Below, one piece after another: positions 36,294 to 44,348 of a DNA stretch of 64,000 nucleotides. Position 1 is the stretch's first letter. The number at the start of each line of letters is the position of its first letter. This DNA comes from Streptococcus pseudopneumoniae (GTDB lineage Bacteria > Bacillota > Bacilli > Lactobacillales > Streptococcaceae). A program made the translations under genes and the position numbers. Under the pieces are notes generated by a model. It worked only from the letters and a program-made list of their open reading frames with translations, was not told the DNA's origin and searched no databases. The DNA lies in the NCBI RefSeq assembly GCF_001074975.1, contig NZ_JUUO01000088.1, forward strand, positions 1-64,000. The letters run 5' to 3'.

Positions 36294-36896
36294 ATTTCTG
36301 AATGCCATAGCCTTGATTTCTTGGTAACTCATATTCAAGCCAATCATGGCTATTACCATATCCTCAAATGCTTGGTATTGCTCCAGCTCGTCACTGGTCA
36401 AGCTATCAATGCCATTGTATCCCCCACGTTCTTCCCTTAACTGCTTAGCGTTCCTGTCGGTTACTGCCTTCAGTAGCAAGTTGTTCATGGTGCTATGCGC
36501 GTGCTTTGGGGCATTAGTCCATGTCTCAATACTGTCATGCAGTGTTTTTCTTTTTGGCTTTTCTAGCTCCCTCTGCATACGAAACTTAGAAAGTTCCTCA
36601 CGCATTTCAAAGAATGCTTTGACTAGGTTCATCTTAAAACGCCTTACTGGTTCGGTGTTCTTTAAGTAAGTGATCAGCAAAGTAGCTTGTTGTTCATTTA
36701 AGCGATAGATTTTCATTGGTCGCCCTCGCCCATCTAATTTACGGATTTCAAATCCGATTATTCCGTAGCTTTCAAAATCCTCTTGATGATTTCTTATTAA
36801 GCTTTGTACTGTATCGTGTTTAACCTCAGCGCATTCAGCAATGATCTCGCTTGTAGTATACGGCTCTTTCTTGCCGTCCATGTAAACAATGTTCAT
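36267..36896 (-). CDS. Rha-family phage regulatory protein
   Basis: The 209-residue protein has the N-terminal Rha/pRha-type domain (VKHDTVQSLIRNHQEDFESYG...YRLNEQQATLLITYLKNTEPVRRFKMNLVKAFFEM). Such proteins act as phage regulators or antirepressors. The start at 36896 is preceded by AGGAGGGACACC; a longer frame to 36935 is unlikely. It follows the Cro-like gene by 10 bases. Confidence 0.85.
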   Translation of the reverse strand: MNIVYMDGKKEPYTTSEIIAECAEVKHDTVQSLIRNHQEDFESYGIIGFEIRKLDGRGRPMKIYRLNEQQATLLITYLKNTEPVRRFKMNLVKAFFEMREELSKFRMQRELEKPKRKTLHDSIETWTNAPKHAHSTMNNLLLKAVTDRNAKQLREERGGYNGIDSLTSDELEQYQAFEDMVIAMIGLNMSYQEIKAMAFRNKKTRQRSA

Positions 36897-36906
36897 GGTG
36901 TCCCTC

Positions 36907-37104
36907 CTAATCTTCAACGGTAAGTAGTTCGTCAATGGTAACGCCTAGATACTCGGCTACCTTTTGCAAGGTTTCAATATCTGGGCGCTTTGTGCGTTCA
37001 TAGTATAGTGATATGAGTGCGCTTTTTGATATGCCTGTTTCCTTGTGAACGTCACTAACTTTTTTACGTTGTTTTGCTAATATGACACGAAAATTATTGT
37101 TCAT
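36907..37104 (-). CDS. Cro-like helix-turn-helix repressor
   Basis: The 65-residue protein is a single HTH_3 domain (VSDVHKETGISKSALISLYYERTKRPDIETLQKVAEYLGV). The start MNNNFRVI at 37104 has GAGAGGGG eight bases upstream. It is divergent from the CI-like gene, with three operator copies between them. This is the usual lysogeny-type switch. Confidence 0.85.
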   Translation of the reverse strand: MNNNFRVILAKQRKKVSDVHKETGISKSALISLYYERTKRPDIETLQKVAEYLGVTIDELLTVED

Positions 37105-37123
37105 ATCGTCAACCCCTCTCGTT

Positions 37124-37209
37124 ATTATTCTATGCAATAATTATCGCATAGAATAATAATAACCAATAAAAAATAAATTGTCAACAAAAAAATTATTCTT
37201 TGCGATAAT
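37124..37209. promoter_or_regulatory. Three-copy operator and divergent promoters
   Basis: An 18-base site ATTATTCTATGCAATAAT occurs at 37124-37141. An inverted copy ATTATCGCATAGAATAAT is at 37140-37157, and ATTATTCTTTGCGATAAT is at 37192-37209. The cro promoter on the minus strand is TTGACA (37180-37185), 17 bases, TATTAT. Operator 2 overlaps its -10. Confidence 0.75.
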
Positions 37210-37264
37210 TTTTTATTGTGTATTTCAGAAGATAATTGTAAAATGTATCTAAGGAGGGATGGTT

Positions 37265-37996
37265 GTGATAAAAAATAATTTAGCAAATATCTTGAAGACA
37301 AAAGAAAAAACAGCTGCATGGCTATCAGTTAAAACTGGAATAACTCCAGCAGCCTTGTCTAAAATTGTTAATAACAGCAGTACAAAAATAGATTACATAA
37401 CATTAAATAAAATTTGTTTGGCGCTAAAAATAGAACCAAAGGATTTTTTTGACTTTTTACCCTATGATTACGAAGTAGAAAGTATATACGATAATAAAGA
37501 TATAAAAGTTTCTCTAAAATCATTTGAATTAGATGAAAAGCCTAACAGTTCTCAAATAGAGAGTTTGGATTTTTATCAGCATCAAGCAGATAATATAGAT
37601 ATTGAAGTTAGTTGTGATTTTGGGTTAGAAGTTAATTTTATGAATACCCCAATGGGAGATAATTTTAGTATCTGGTATATTTCAGCTTACTTTTATGATT
37701 TGGATTATAATTCATTTACTGTTAGCATAGATATTGATGATGATAGTATAGGCTTTCTAAAAAAATACATTGCACCATATGATAAGGGCGAATTATTTAA
37801 AATAATTAAGCGTGAAATAATTTCAAAAATTCAATCCAATTATTTCGATTGGTTCGAAAATCAATATGGAAAAGTTAGTAAAGAAGAATATGGATTTTTA
37901 AAATCATTAAATTGGTGGATTGGTGAAGGTACTCAGGATTACAAAGTGAATGATGAAGATATTCAAATAATGATTGATATTGAAAAGAAAGACTAA
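37265..37996 (+). CDS. CI-like island repressor
   Basis: The 243-residue protein has an N-terminal HTH (AAWLSVKTGITPAALSKIVNN) and a long C-terminal domain rich in Asp and aromatic residues. It has no LexA-type cleavage motif that I can see. The upstream ATG at 37259 sits directly on the AAGGAGG site, so the GTG at 37265 is preferred. Without a self-cleavage domain, release would need an antirepressor protein (inference). Confidence 0.8.
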   Translation: MIKNNLANILKTKEKTAAWLSVKTGITPAALSKIVNNSSTKIDYITLNKICLALKIEPKDFFDFLPYDYEVESIYDNKDIKVSLKSFELDEKPNSSQIESLDFYQHQADNIDIEVSCDFGLEVNFMNTPMGDNFSIWYISAYFYDLDYNSFTVSIDIDDDSIGFLKKYIAPYDKGELFKIIKREIISKIQSNYFDWFENQYGKVSKEEYGFLKSLNWWIGEGTQDYKVNDEDIQIMIDIEKKD

Positions 37997-38008
37997 CCCA
38001 CGCGCCAC

Positions 38009-38092
38009 AATGTTCAACAATCCTGAAGCGCGTGCTTTCTCGTGGTTCGCTCGTGCTTAAACTAAAAACCCCATTGTTGAGCATTTTGTTGA
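38009..38092. repeat. Inverted repeat between the repressor gene and rhuM
   Basis: ATGTTCAACAAT (38010-38021) and ATTGTTGAGCAT (38081-38092) are near-perfect inverted copies about 59 bases apart. Between them are GCGCGTG and further short inverted words. It could be a transcription stop or a recombination scar. Coordinates are to within a base or two. Confidence 0.5.
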
Positions 38093-38136
38093 TGTCAACA
38101 AATGTCAACTACTCACAATATTTTAGAAAGGATCTC

Positions 38137-39141
38137 ATGAACGAATTACAATTCTTAATCTATACTGCTGAAAACGATAGCGAGACAGCTAGTGTCATCA
38201 TCAAAGGCGAAACAATTTGGGCTAGTCAGAAAGAAATGGCTCGCTTGTTTGATGTCGGTGTTCCTGCAATTAGTAAACACCTAAAAAATATCTTTGAAGA
38301 GGGCGAATTAGAAGAAAAAGCAACTATTTCCAAAATGGAAACAGTTCAAATAGAGGGTAGTCGTGAAGTTGTACGCCAAGTTGATTTCTATAACCTTGAC
38401 GCCATCATTTCAGTTGGTTACCGTGTCAATTCCCAAAAAGCTACGAGATTTAGACAGTGGGCTACTTCGGTACTTCGTGAGTACATGATAAAAGGGTTCG
38501 CCATGGATGACAACCGTCTGAAACAAGGCGAAAACTTGCTGGAAAAAGACTATTTCCGTGAGCTCTTGGAGCGCGTGCGCTCTATCCGAGCTAGTGAGCG
38601 TCGTATATGGTTACAGATTACAGATATTTTTGCAGAAATCTCTATTGACTATGACCCACAAAGTACATTGACTAAGCAATTCTATGCTGATGTACAGAAT
38701 AAGTTTCATTATGCAATCACTGGCCAAACTGCTGCGGAAATTATCTACACGAAAGCAGACCATACAAAAGACAACATGGGACTGACAACATGGAAAAACT
38801 CCCCTAACGGTCGCATACTGCAAGCAGATACTCAAATAGCAAAGAATTACCTTTCAGAAACAGAAATCCGTTCCCTTGAAAGAGGAATATCTAGCTATTT
38901 TGATTACCTGGAAAGACAGATAGAACAGCGAAAAGCTCAGACAATGCAACAACTAGCCCAAAGCATTGACCGCTTTTTAACTTTCCAAGAATACGATATT
39001 TTAGAAGGTCATGGGAAAATCACTTCCAAGGTTGCGAAAGATAAAGCAAAAGCAGAATACCAGCTATTCAACAAAACCCAAAAGATAAACTCGGATTTTG
39101 AAAAAACTTTAAAACGGCTAACTGACGATAAAAAACTTTAA
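38137..39141 (+). CDS. RhuM-family protein
   Basis: The 334-residue protein has the RhuM N-terminal DNA-binding-like part (IWASQKEMARLFDVGVPAIS), then YRVNSQKATRFRQWATSVLREYMIKGF, which is the family hallmark. RhuM proteins were named from a Salmonella pathogenicity island. Their function is unknown, but they are frequent in mobile elements. The start at 38137 has AGAAAGGATCTC. It is moron-like cargo between the switch and int. Confidence 0.88.
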   Translation: MNELQFLIYTAENDSETASVIIKGETIWASQKEMARLFDVGVPAISKHLKNIFEEGELEEKATISKMETVQIEGSREVVRQVDFYNLDAIISVGYRVNSQKATRFRQWATSVLREYMIKGFAMDDNRLKQGENLLEKDYFRELLERVRSIRASERRIWLQITDIFAEISIDYDPQSTLTKQFYADVQNKFHYAITGQTAAEIIYTKADHTKDNMGLTTWKNSPNGRILQADTQIAKNYLSETEIRSLERGISSYFDYLERQIEQRKAQTMQQLAQSIDRFLTFQEYDILEGHGKITSKVAKDKAKAEYQLFNKTQKINSDFEKTLKRLTDDKKL

Positions 39142-39271
39142 ATACAGGCCTGCTTACTATAAACAAGCCCATAATAGCCCTATATCCGCCTTGTTTCCAA
39201 CTCTGGTATTATTTACCGCCTGACTCTTTAAAATCGAATACAGGGCAATCTGTGAAGCCCTAGCATGATAT

Positions 39272-39300
39272 AAAACCTTTTTGATAATGGCTTGCCTGCT
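39272..39300 (+). repeat. 29-base direct repeat, copy 2 (int leader)
   Basis: This matches 36165-36193 at 27 of 29 positions and lies in the leader of the integrase gene, behind an extended -10 TGATATAAA (39266-39274). Confidence 0.7.
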
Positions 39301-39326
39301 GATGTATTTTAGAAAGGTTTATCATC

Positions 39327-40493
39327 ATGAAAATAACTGAAGTTATAAAAAAAGACGGTAGTAAAGTTTACCGTGCTAATGTATATCTAGGAGTTGACCA
39401 GGTAACAGGAAAGAAAGTTAAAACTAAGGTAACGGGGCGGACACAAAAGGAAGTTAAGCAGAAAGCTACTCAAGAAAAAATTGCTTTTCAGAAAGCAGGA
39501 TCTACTAGACAAAAGGCTAGCACCATAAAAAACTATCAAGAATTAGCCAATCTCTGGTTAGAAAGTTATAAGAATACGGTTAAGCCAAACACTCAAGGCA
39601 ATGTTAGAAAGTTAATTGATAATCATATATTGCCTATTTTGGGGGCTTATAAGCTCGATAAGCTCACTACTCCACTTATCCAGTCTATTATCAACGAACT
39701 TGCTGACAAGACCAATAGAGGGGAAAAAGGGGCTTTTCTACATTATGACAAGATACACGCTTTAAACAAACGTATCTTACAGTATGGCGTAACCATGCAA
39801 GCTATACCGTCCAATCCTGCGCGTGATGTTGTTTTACCTCGTAACACTCAGAAAGCAAAGCGCCAAAAGGTAAAACACTTTGAAAATCAAGAACTAAAAA
39901 AATTTCTTGGTTATCTCGATAATTTAGATACTCATAGATACCGTTATTACTATGAGACAACACTCTATAAGTTCCTATTGGCTACTGGTTGCCGTATCAA
40001 CGAAGCTTTAGCTCTTTCCTGGTCTGATATAGATTTAGATAATGCCGTGGTACATGTCACCAAAACACTAAATCGTGATTTAGAAATTAATAGCCCAAAA
40101 TCTAAGGCTAGTCATCGGGATATAGATATAGATCAAGCGACTGTTAGCATGCTAAAACAGTACAAACTACGCCAAACTAAAGAGGCCTGGAAGATAAGAC
40201 AACGTGAAAGCGTGGTATTTTCTGACTTCATTCATGAGTATCCTAGCAGTTCAAGACTTAAAAGAAGACTGCAAACACATTTTAAGCGTGCTGACGTTCC
40301 TAACATTGGCTTTCACGGATTCCGTCACACTCACGCTAGTCTCTTGCTTAACTCTGGAATACCATACAAGGAACTCCAGTACCGCCTAGGTCATTCCACT
40401 TTATCAATGACCATGGATATATACAGCCACCTCTCAAAAGAGAACGCAAAAAAAGCAGTATCATTCTACGAAACTGCACTAAAAGCACTATAG
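39327..40493 (+). CDS. int: Tyrosine site-specific integrase
   Basis: The 388-residue integrase has an N-terminal arm-binding AP2-like domain (residues 1-55), a SAM-like core-binding domain (about 65-165) and a catalytic domain. Visible active-site residues are Arg in TGCRINEAL, His-x-x-Arg in HGFRHTHAS, His in LGHSTLSMTMDIYSH, and Tyr in MDIYSHLS. It is near the right att site (93 bases) and should drive integration at the uvrA-corA junction. Confidence 0.95.
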   Translation: MKITEVIKKDGSKVYRANVYLGVDQVTGKKVKTKVTGRTQKEVKQKATQEKIAFQKAGSTRQKASTIKNYQELANLWLESYKNTVKPNTQGNVRKLIDNHILPILGAYKLDKLTTPLIQSIINELADKTNRGEKGAFLHYDKIHALNKRILQYGVTMQAIPSNPARDVVLPRNTQKAKRQKVKHFENQELKKFLGYLDNLDTHRYRYYYETTLYKFLLATGCRINEALALSWSDIDLDNAVVHVTKTLNRDLEINSPKSKASHRDIDIDQATVSMLKQYKLRQTKEAWKIRQRESVVFSDFIHEYPSSSRLKRRLQTHFKRADVPNIGFHGFRHTHASLLLNSGIPYKELQYRLGHSTLSMTMDIYSHLSKENAKKAVSFYETALKAL

Positions 40494-40495
40494 GG

Positions 40496-40516
40496 GGAGC
40501 AAAAAGGGGAGCAAAT
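40496..40516. repeat. Direct GGGGAGCAAA repeats after int
   Basis: Two copies of GGGGAGCAAA lie head to tail immediately after the int stop codon. Related inverted copies are at the left end (30192-30223). They are probable integrase arm sites. Confidence 0.6.
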
Positions 40517-40581
40517 TTAAAAATCAACATTTCAAGACAAAGTAAAAATCCAATAGCAACAGGATTTTTGTTAGATTTATT

Positions 40582-40609
40582 TTGAAAAAGGCCGATTTTG
40601 TAGTATAAT
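40582..40609 (+). promoter_or_regulatory. attR: attR overlapping the corA promoter
   Basis: The right att copy is 40586-40609. Its last six bases TATAAT are the -10 box of corA. A -35 TTGAAA (40582-40587), contributed mostly by the island side, is 16 bases upstream. Confidence 0.75.
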
Positions 40610-40653
40610 AGTACGGTGTGAAAAAATCTGAAAAATGAGAAAGGATAAGGGAT

Positions 40654-41598
40654 ATGAAACAAGTTTTTCTCTCTACAACAACTGAATTTAAAGAGATAGA
40701 TACGCTTGAACCGGGTACTTGGATCAATCTCGTTAATCCGACTCAAAATGAATCACTCGAAATCGCTAACGCCTTCGATATTGATATCGCTGACCTTCGA
40801 GCACCGCTCGATGCGGAAGAAATGTCTCGTATTACCATTGAAGACGAATATACCCTGATTATCGTAGACGTGCCGGTCACAGAGGAAAGAAATAACCGCA
40901 CCTACTACGTCACCATCCCGCTTGGTATTATCATCACTGAGGAAACCATTATCACTACGTGTTTGGAACCATTACCGGTCCTCGATGTCTTTATCAACCG
41001 TCGCTTGCGTAATTTCTATACCTTCATGCGTTCGCGTTTTATCTTTCAGATTCTTTATCGCAATGCAGAGCTTTACCTAACAGCCCTTCGTTCGATTGAC
41101 CGTAAGAGTGAACAAATCGAAAGTCAACTGCATCAATCAACTCGTAATGAAGAATTGATTGAGCTCATGGAATTGGAAAAAACCATTGTCTATTTCAAGG
41201 CCTCCCTCAAAACCAATGAGCGCGTGATTAAGAAATTGACTAGCTCAACCAGCAATATCAAGAAATACCTTGAGGACGAAGACCTGCTTGAAGATACCCT
41301 GATTGAAACCCAACAGGCCATTGAGATGGCAGACATTTATGGAAACGTCTTGCATTCTATGACGGAGACCTTCGCCTCTATCATTTCCAACAACCAGAAC
41401 AACATCATGAAAACCTTGGCCCTTGTGACCATCGTTATGTCCATCCCAACCATGGTCTTTTCTGCCTACGGGATGAACTTTAAGGATAATGAAATCCCCC
41501 TAAACGGTGAACCGAATGCCTTCTGGTTAATCGTCTTTATCGCCTTTGCTATGAGTGTCTCACTCACTCTCTATCTCATCCATAAAAAATGGTTCTAA
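40654..41598 (+). CDS. corA: CorA-family magnesium/cobalt transporter
   Basis: CorA is a pentameric Mg2+ channel with two C-terminal helices. The 314-residue product has the long acidic cytoplasmic domain and ends with the diagnostic GMN loop (SAYGMNFKDNEIPLNG, about residues 272-287) between two helices. The start has GAGAAAGGATAAGGGAT upstream. It may be transcribed from a promoter altered by the island. Confidence 0.93.
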   Translation: MKQVFLSTTTEFKEIDTLEPGTWINLVNPTQNESLEIANAFDIDIADLRAPLDAEEMSRITIEDEYTLIIVDVPVTEERNNRTYYVTIPLGIIITEETIITTCLEPLPVLDVFINRRLRNFYTFMRSRFIFQILYRNAELYLTALRSIDRKSEQIESQLHQSTRNEELIELMELEKTIVYFKASLKTNERVIKKLTSSTSNIKKYLEDEDLLEDTLIETQQAIEMADIYGNVLHSMTETFASIISNNQNNIMKTLALVTIVMSIPTMVFSAYGMNFKDNEIPLNGEPNAFWLIVFIAFAMSVSLTLYLIHKKWF

Positions 41599-41609
41599 GA
41601 GGAATACTT

Positions 41610-42287
41610 ATGTCTCAGATTGATCTACAAAAATTAACAAAGAAAAACCAAGAGTTTGTCCACATCGCTACCCAACAATTCATCAAAGATGGAAAAACAG
41701 ACGCTGAAATCAAGGCTATTTTTGAGGAAGTCATTCCCAAAATCCTTGAAGGGCAAGCCAAGGGTACGACTGCTCGCTCCCTCTATGGCGCGCCAACTCA
41801 TTGGGCTCATAGTTTCACTGTCAAAGAGCAGTACGAAAAAGAGCATCCAAAAGAAAATGATGATCCAAAACTGATGATTATGGACTCAGCTCTTTTCATC
41901 ACTAGCCTCTTTGCCCTCGTCAGCGCCCTCACAACTTTCTTTGCGGCAGATCAGGCTTTTGGCTATGGATTTGTCACTCTCCTATTAGTTGGACTGGTTG
42001 GTGGATTTGCCTTCTACTTGATGTACTACTTCGTTTACCAATATTATGGACCAGATATGGACCGCAGTCAACGTCCACCTTTCTGGAAATCTGTACTAGT
42101 TATCCTAGCTTCTATGTTCCTTTGGTTGCTTGTCTTCTTTGCAACAAGCTTCCTACCAGCTAGCCTTAACCCAGTCCTTGCTCCAGTGCCACTGGCTATT
42201 ATCGGAGCAGCCCTCCTAGCCCTTCGCTTCTATCTCAAGAAACGCTTGAATATCCGTAGCGCAAGTGCAGGACCAACACGCTATTAA
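41610..42287 (+). CDS. DUF1129 membrane protein
   Basis: The 225-residue protein has a charged N-terminal half (residues 1-90, with the KLTKKNQEFVHIATQQF segment) and about five membrane helices after residue 90. It matches the DUF1129 family of Firmicutes, function unknown. The start at 41610 is preceded by AGAGGAATACTT. It follows corA by 11 bases and should be co-transcribed. Confidence 0.8.
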   Translation: MSQIDLQKLTKKNQEFVHIATQQFIKDGKTDAEIKAIFEEVIPKILEGQAKGTTARSLYGAPTHWAHSFTVKEQYEKEHPKENDDPKLMIMDSALFITSLFALVSALTTFFAADQAFGYGFVTLLLVGLVGGFAFYLMYYFVYQYYGPDMDRSQRPPFWKSVLVILASMFLWLLVFFATSFLPASLNPVLAPVPLAIIGAALLALRFYLKKRLNIRSASAGPTRY

Positions 42288-42297
42288 GAAGAACGAT

Positions 42298-42327
42298 AAA
42301 AGCAACTGCAGGTGCGGTTGCTTTTTC
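42298..42327 (+). terminator. Terminator after the DUF1129 gene
   Basis: AAAGCAAC and GTTGCTTT form a stem around a GC-rich loop, followed by TTTTC. It ends the corA-DUF1129 transcript. Confidence 0.8.
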
Positions 42328-42428
42328 ACTTACTTTTTTGATTTTAAAGTATTCTTCTGACATCCCACATGGATTTCTCTTATCTTTTGTGATAAAATAG
42401 GCTCAATCTATTTCTAGGAGGATAAGAT

Positions 42429-43463
42429 ATGATTTCTACTATTGGTATTGTGAGCTTGTCTAGTGGCATTATCGGAGAGGACTTTGTCAAACACGAAGTG
42501 GACTTGGGTGTCCAACGTCTTAAGAACCTAGGAGTCAATCCTATCTTTTTACCTCATTCTCTAAAAGGCTTAGACTTTATCAAGGACCATCCTGAAGCTC
42601 GTGCAGAGGATTTGATTCATGCCTTTTCTGATGATAGCATCGACATGATCCTATGCGCCATTGGTGGAGACGATACCTATCGCTTGCTACCCTACCTCTT
42701 TGAAAATGACCAACTACAAAAGGTTATCAAACAAAAGATTTTTCTTGGCTTCTCGGATACAACCATGAACCATCTCATGTTGCATAAACTAGGAATCAAG
42801 ACTTTTTATGGTCAATCCTTTTTAGCAGACATTTGTGAATTAGACAAAGAAATGCTAGCCTATAGCCTTCACTACTTCAAAGAATTGATTGAGACGGGAA
42901 GAATCTCAGAAATCCGCCCTAGTGACGTTTGGTATGAGGAAAGGACTGACTTCAGTCCCAAGGCTCTGGGGACACCTCGTGTCAGGCATGCAAATACCGG
43001 TTTTGAGTTGTTGCAAGGAAATGCCCAGTTCGAGGGAAAAATCCTCGGTGGTTGCCTCGAATCCCTCTACGATATCTTTGACAACTCTCGATACACAGAT
43101 AGCACGGACCTCTGCCAAAAGTACAAACTTTTCCCTGACTTATCAGACTGGGAAGGAAAACTCCTCTTGCTAGAAACAAGCGAAGAAAAGCCTGAGCCAG
43201 AAGACTTCAAAAAGATGTTGCGGACTTTAAAGGACACTGGCATATTCGCGGTCATCAGTGGACTACTGGTCGGAAAACCTATGGATGAAACTTTCTATGA
43301 CGACTATAAAGAGGCACTATTGGATATTATTGACAGCAATATCCCGATTGTCTATAATCTGAATATCGGCCACGCAACTCCAAGAGCCATTGTTCCCTTT
43401 GGAGTCCACGCCCATGTAGATGCAAAGGAGCAAATCATTCGCTTTGACTATAACAAAAAATAA
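42429..43463 (+). CDS. S66-family LD-carboxypeptidase / MccF-like peptidase
   Basis: The 344-residue protein has the S66 nucleophile elbow GFSDTT (Ser about 116) and later Glu (LLLETSEE) and His (IGHATPR) that would complete the Ser-Glu-His triad. The family includes LdcA for wall recycling and MccF for microcin C self-immunity. The sequence is closer to the MccF-like branch in length. There is no signal peptide. An extended -10 TGATAAAAT precedes it. Confidence 0.85.
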   Translation: MISTIGIVSLSSGIIGEDFVKHEVDLGVQRLKNLGVNPIFLPHSLKGLDFIKDHPEARAEDLIHAFSDDSIDMILCAIGGDDTYRLLPYLFENDQLQKVIKQKIFLGFSDTTMNHLMLHKLGIKTFYGQSFLADICELDKEMLAYSLHYFKELIETGRISEIRPSDVWYEERTDFSPKALGTPRVRHANTGFELLQGNAQFEGKILGGCLESLYDIFDNSRYTDSTDLCQKYKLFPDLSDWEGKLLLLETSEEKPEPEDFKKMLRTLKDTGIFAVISGLLVGKPMDETFYDDYKEALLDIIDSNIPIVYNLNIGHATPRAIVPFGVHAHVDAKEQIIRFDYNKK

Positions 43464-43568
43464 ATAGTTTCTCTATTTTTGTGCTTTTGTATTCGTTTTC
43501 GTTACAATTTGTATCTGAATTTATTGCATTTCGCTAATTTCTATGATATCCTTTTGAAGGAGGTGTAT

Positions 43569-43832
43569 ATGACAAAACAAAAAATTAATCGAATCGTAGG
43601 TTCTATTGGTGCCTTTATTGGAATTATAGTATTTATTGCCTACATACCTCAAATTATCGCTAATTTACAGGGAAATAAAGCTCAACCATTTCAACCTTTA
43701 TCAGCTGCTATATCTTGCTTAATCTGGGTTATTTATGGATGGACAAAGGAACCTAAGAAGGATTGGATACTAATCATTCCAAATTCAGCTGGTGTTATTT
43801 TAGGTGGAATCACTTTTTTGACTTCACTCTAA
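43569..43832 (+). CDS. SemiSWEET-type sugar transporter
   Basis: The 87-residue protein has three membrane helices and the PQ-loop motif (FIAYIPQIIANLQG, Pro-Gln about residues 27-28), typical of bacterial SemiSWEETs that work as dimers. The start has AAGGAGGTGTAT. The longer frame from 43479 is not supported. Substrate unknown. Confidence 0.85.
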   Translation: MTKQKINRIVGSIGAFIGIIVFIAYIPQIIANLQGNKAQPFQPLSAAISCLIWVIYGWTKEPKKDWILIIPNSAGVILGGITFLTSL

Positions 43833-43851
43833 CAAATCTAATAGTATATAT

Positions 43852-43883
43852 AAAAAGCTGGGAAAAATTTCTCAGCTTTTTTC
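43852..43883. terminator. Bidirectional terminator between the SemiSWEET gene and tag
   Basis: AAAAAGCTGGGAAA and TTTCTCAGCTTTTTT pair almost completely. A-runs and T-runs on both sides let it work in either direction. Confidence 0.8.
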
Positions 43884-43916
43884 TATATTCTCAGATATGC
43901 TAGTTACCTGTACACA

Positions 43917-44348
43917 CTAATTCCTGCTTTTCCATTCACAATCATTCTCGTGGTCATCAACTAGCCCTGCAGCCTGTAGAAAAGACAAGACAGCGACTGG
44001 TCCTGTGAACTTGAAGCCTCGTTTTTTGAGATCTTTGGCTAATTTCTCAGACAAAGGTGTTTTAGCTGGGGCTTGGCGGTAATCGGGAACATCGTTAACA
44101 ATCGTTTTCCCCTCAACAAAAGACCAAAGATAGGCATCAAAAGAGCCATGGTCTTCCTGTAGTCGTAGAAAGGCTTGGGCGTTAGCGCGTGTAGCAAAAA
44201 TCTTGGCTCTATTTCGGATGATGGCTGGATTATCCAGCAAGTCTTCCAATTCAGTATCGGTCATTTCTGCGACCGCTTGAATTTGATAGCCATAAAATGC
44301 TTCTCGGAAAGCTTGACGTTTGTTGAGCACCGTTTCCCAAGACAGACC
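43917..44348 (-). pseudogene. tag: 3' part of tag, cut by Mega
   Basis: The 144 codons encode the C-terminal three quarters of DNA-3-methyladenine glycosylase I (LSWETVLNKRQAFREAFYGY... to the zinc ligands in DDHENDC). The 5' part is at 49758-49890 on the same strand, 5.4 kb away. Together they make a 188-codon gene. The enzyme removes 3-methyladenine from DNA. Here it cannot be made as one chain. Confidence 0.93.

Larger units (their letters stand above)
30077..40609. mobile_element. Phage-inducible chromosomal island-like satellite (10.5 kb)
   Basis: The element is bounded by 24-base att repeats and encodes a tyrosine integrase at one end. It carries a divergent CI/Cro switch, Rha and RhuM proteins, a DnaD-like plus DnaC-like replication module, and ArpU/DUF1492-type late regulators. 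It has no capsid, tail, lysis or large-terminase genes. That is the make-up of streptococcal PICIs/satellite prophages. Helper-phage dependence is inferred, not shown. Confidence 0.88.
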
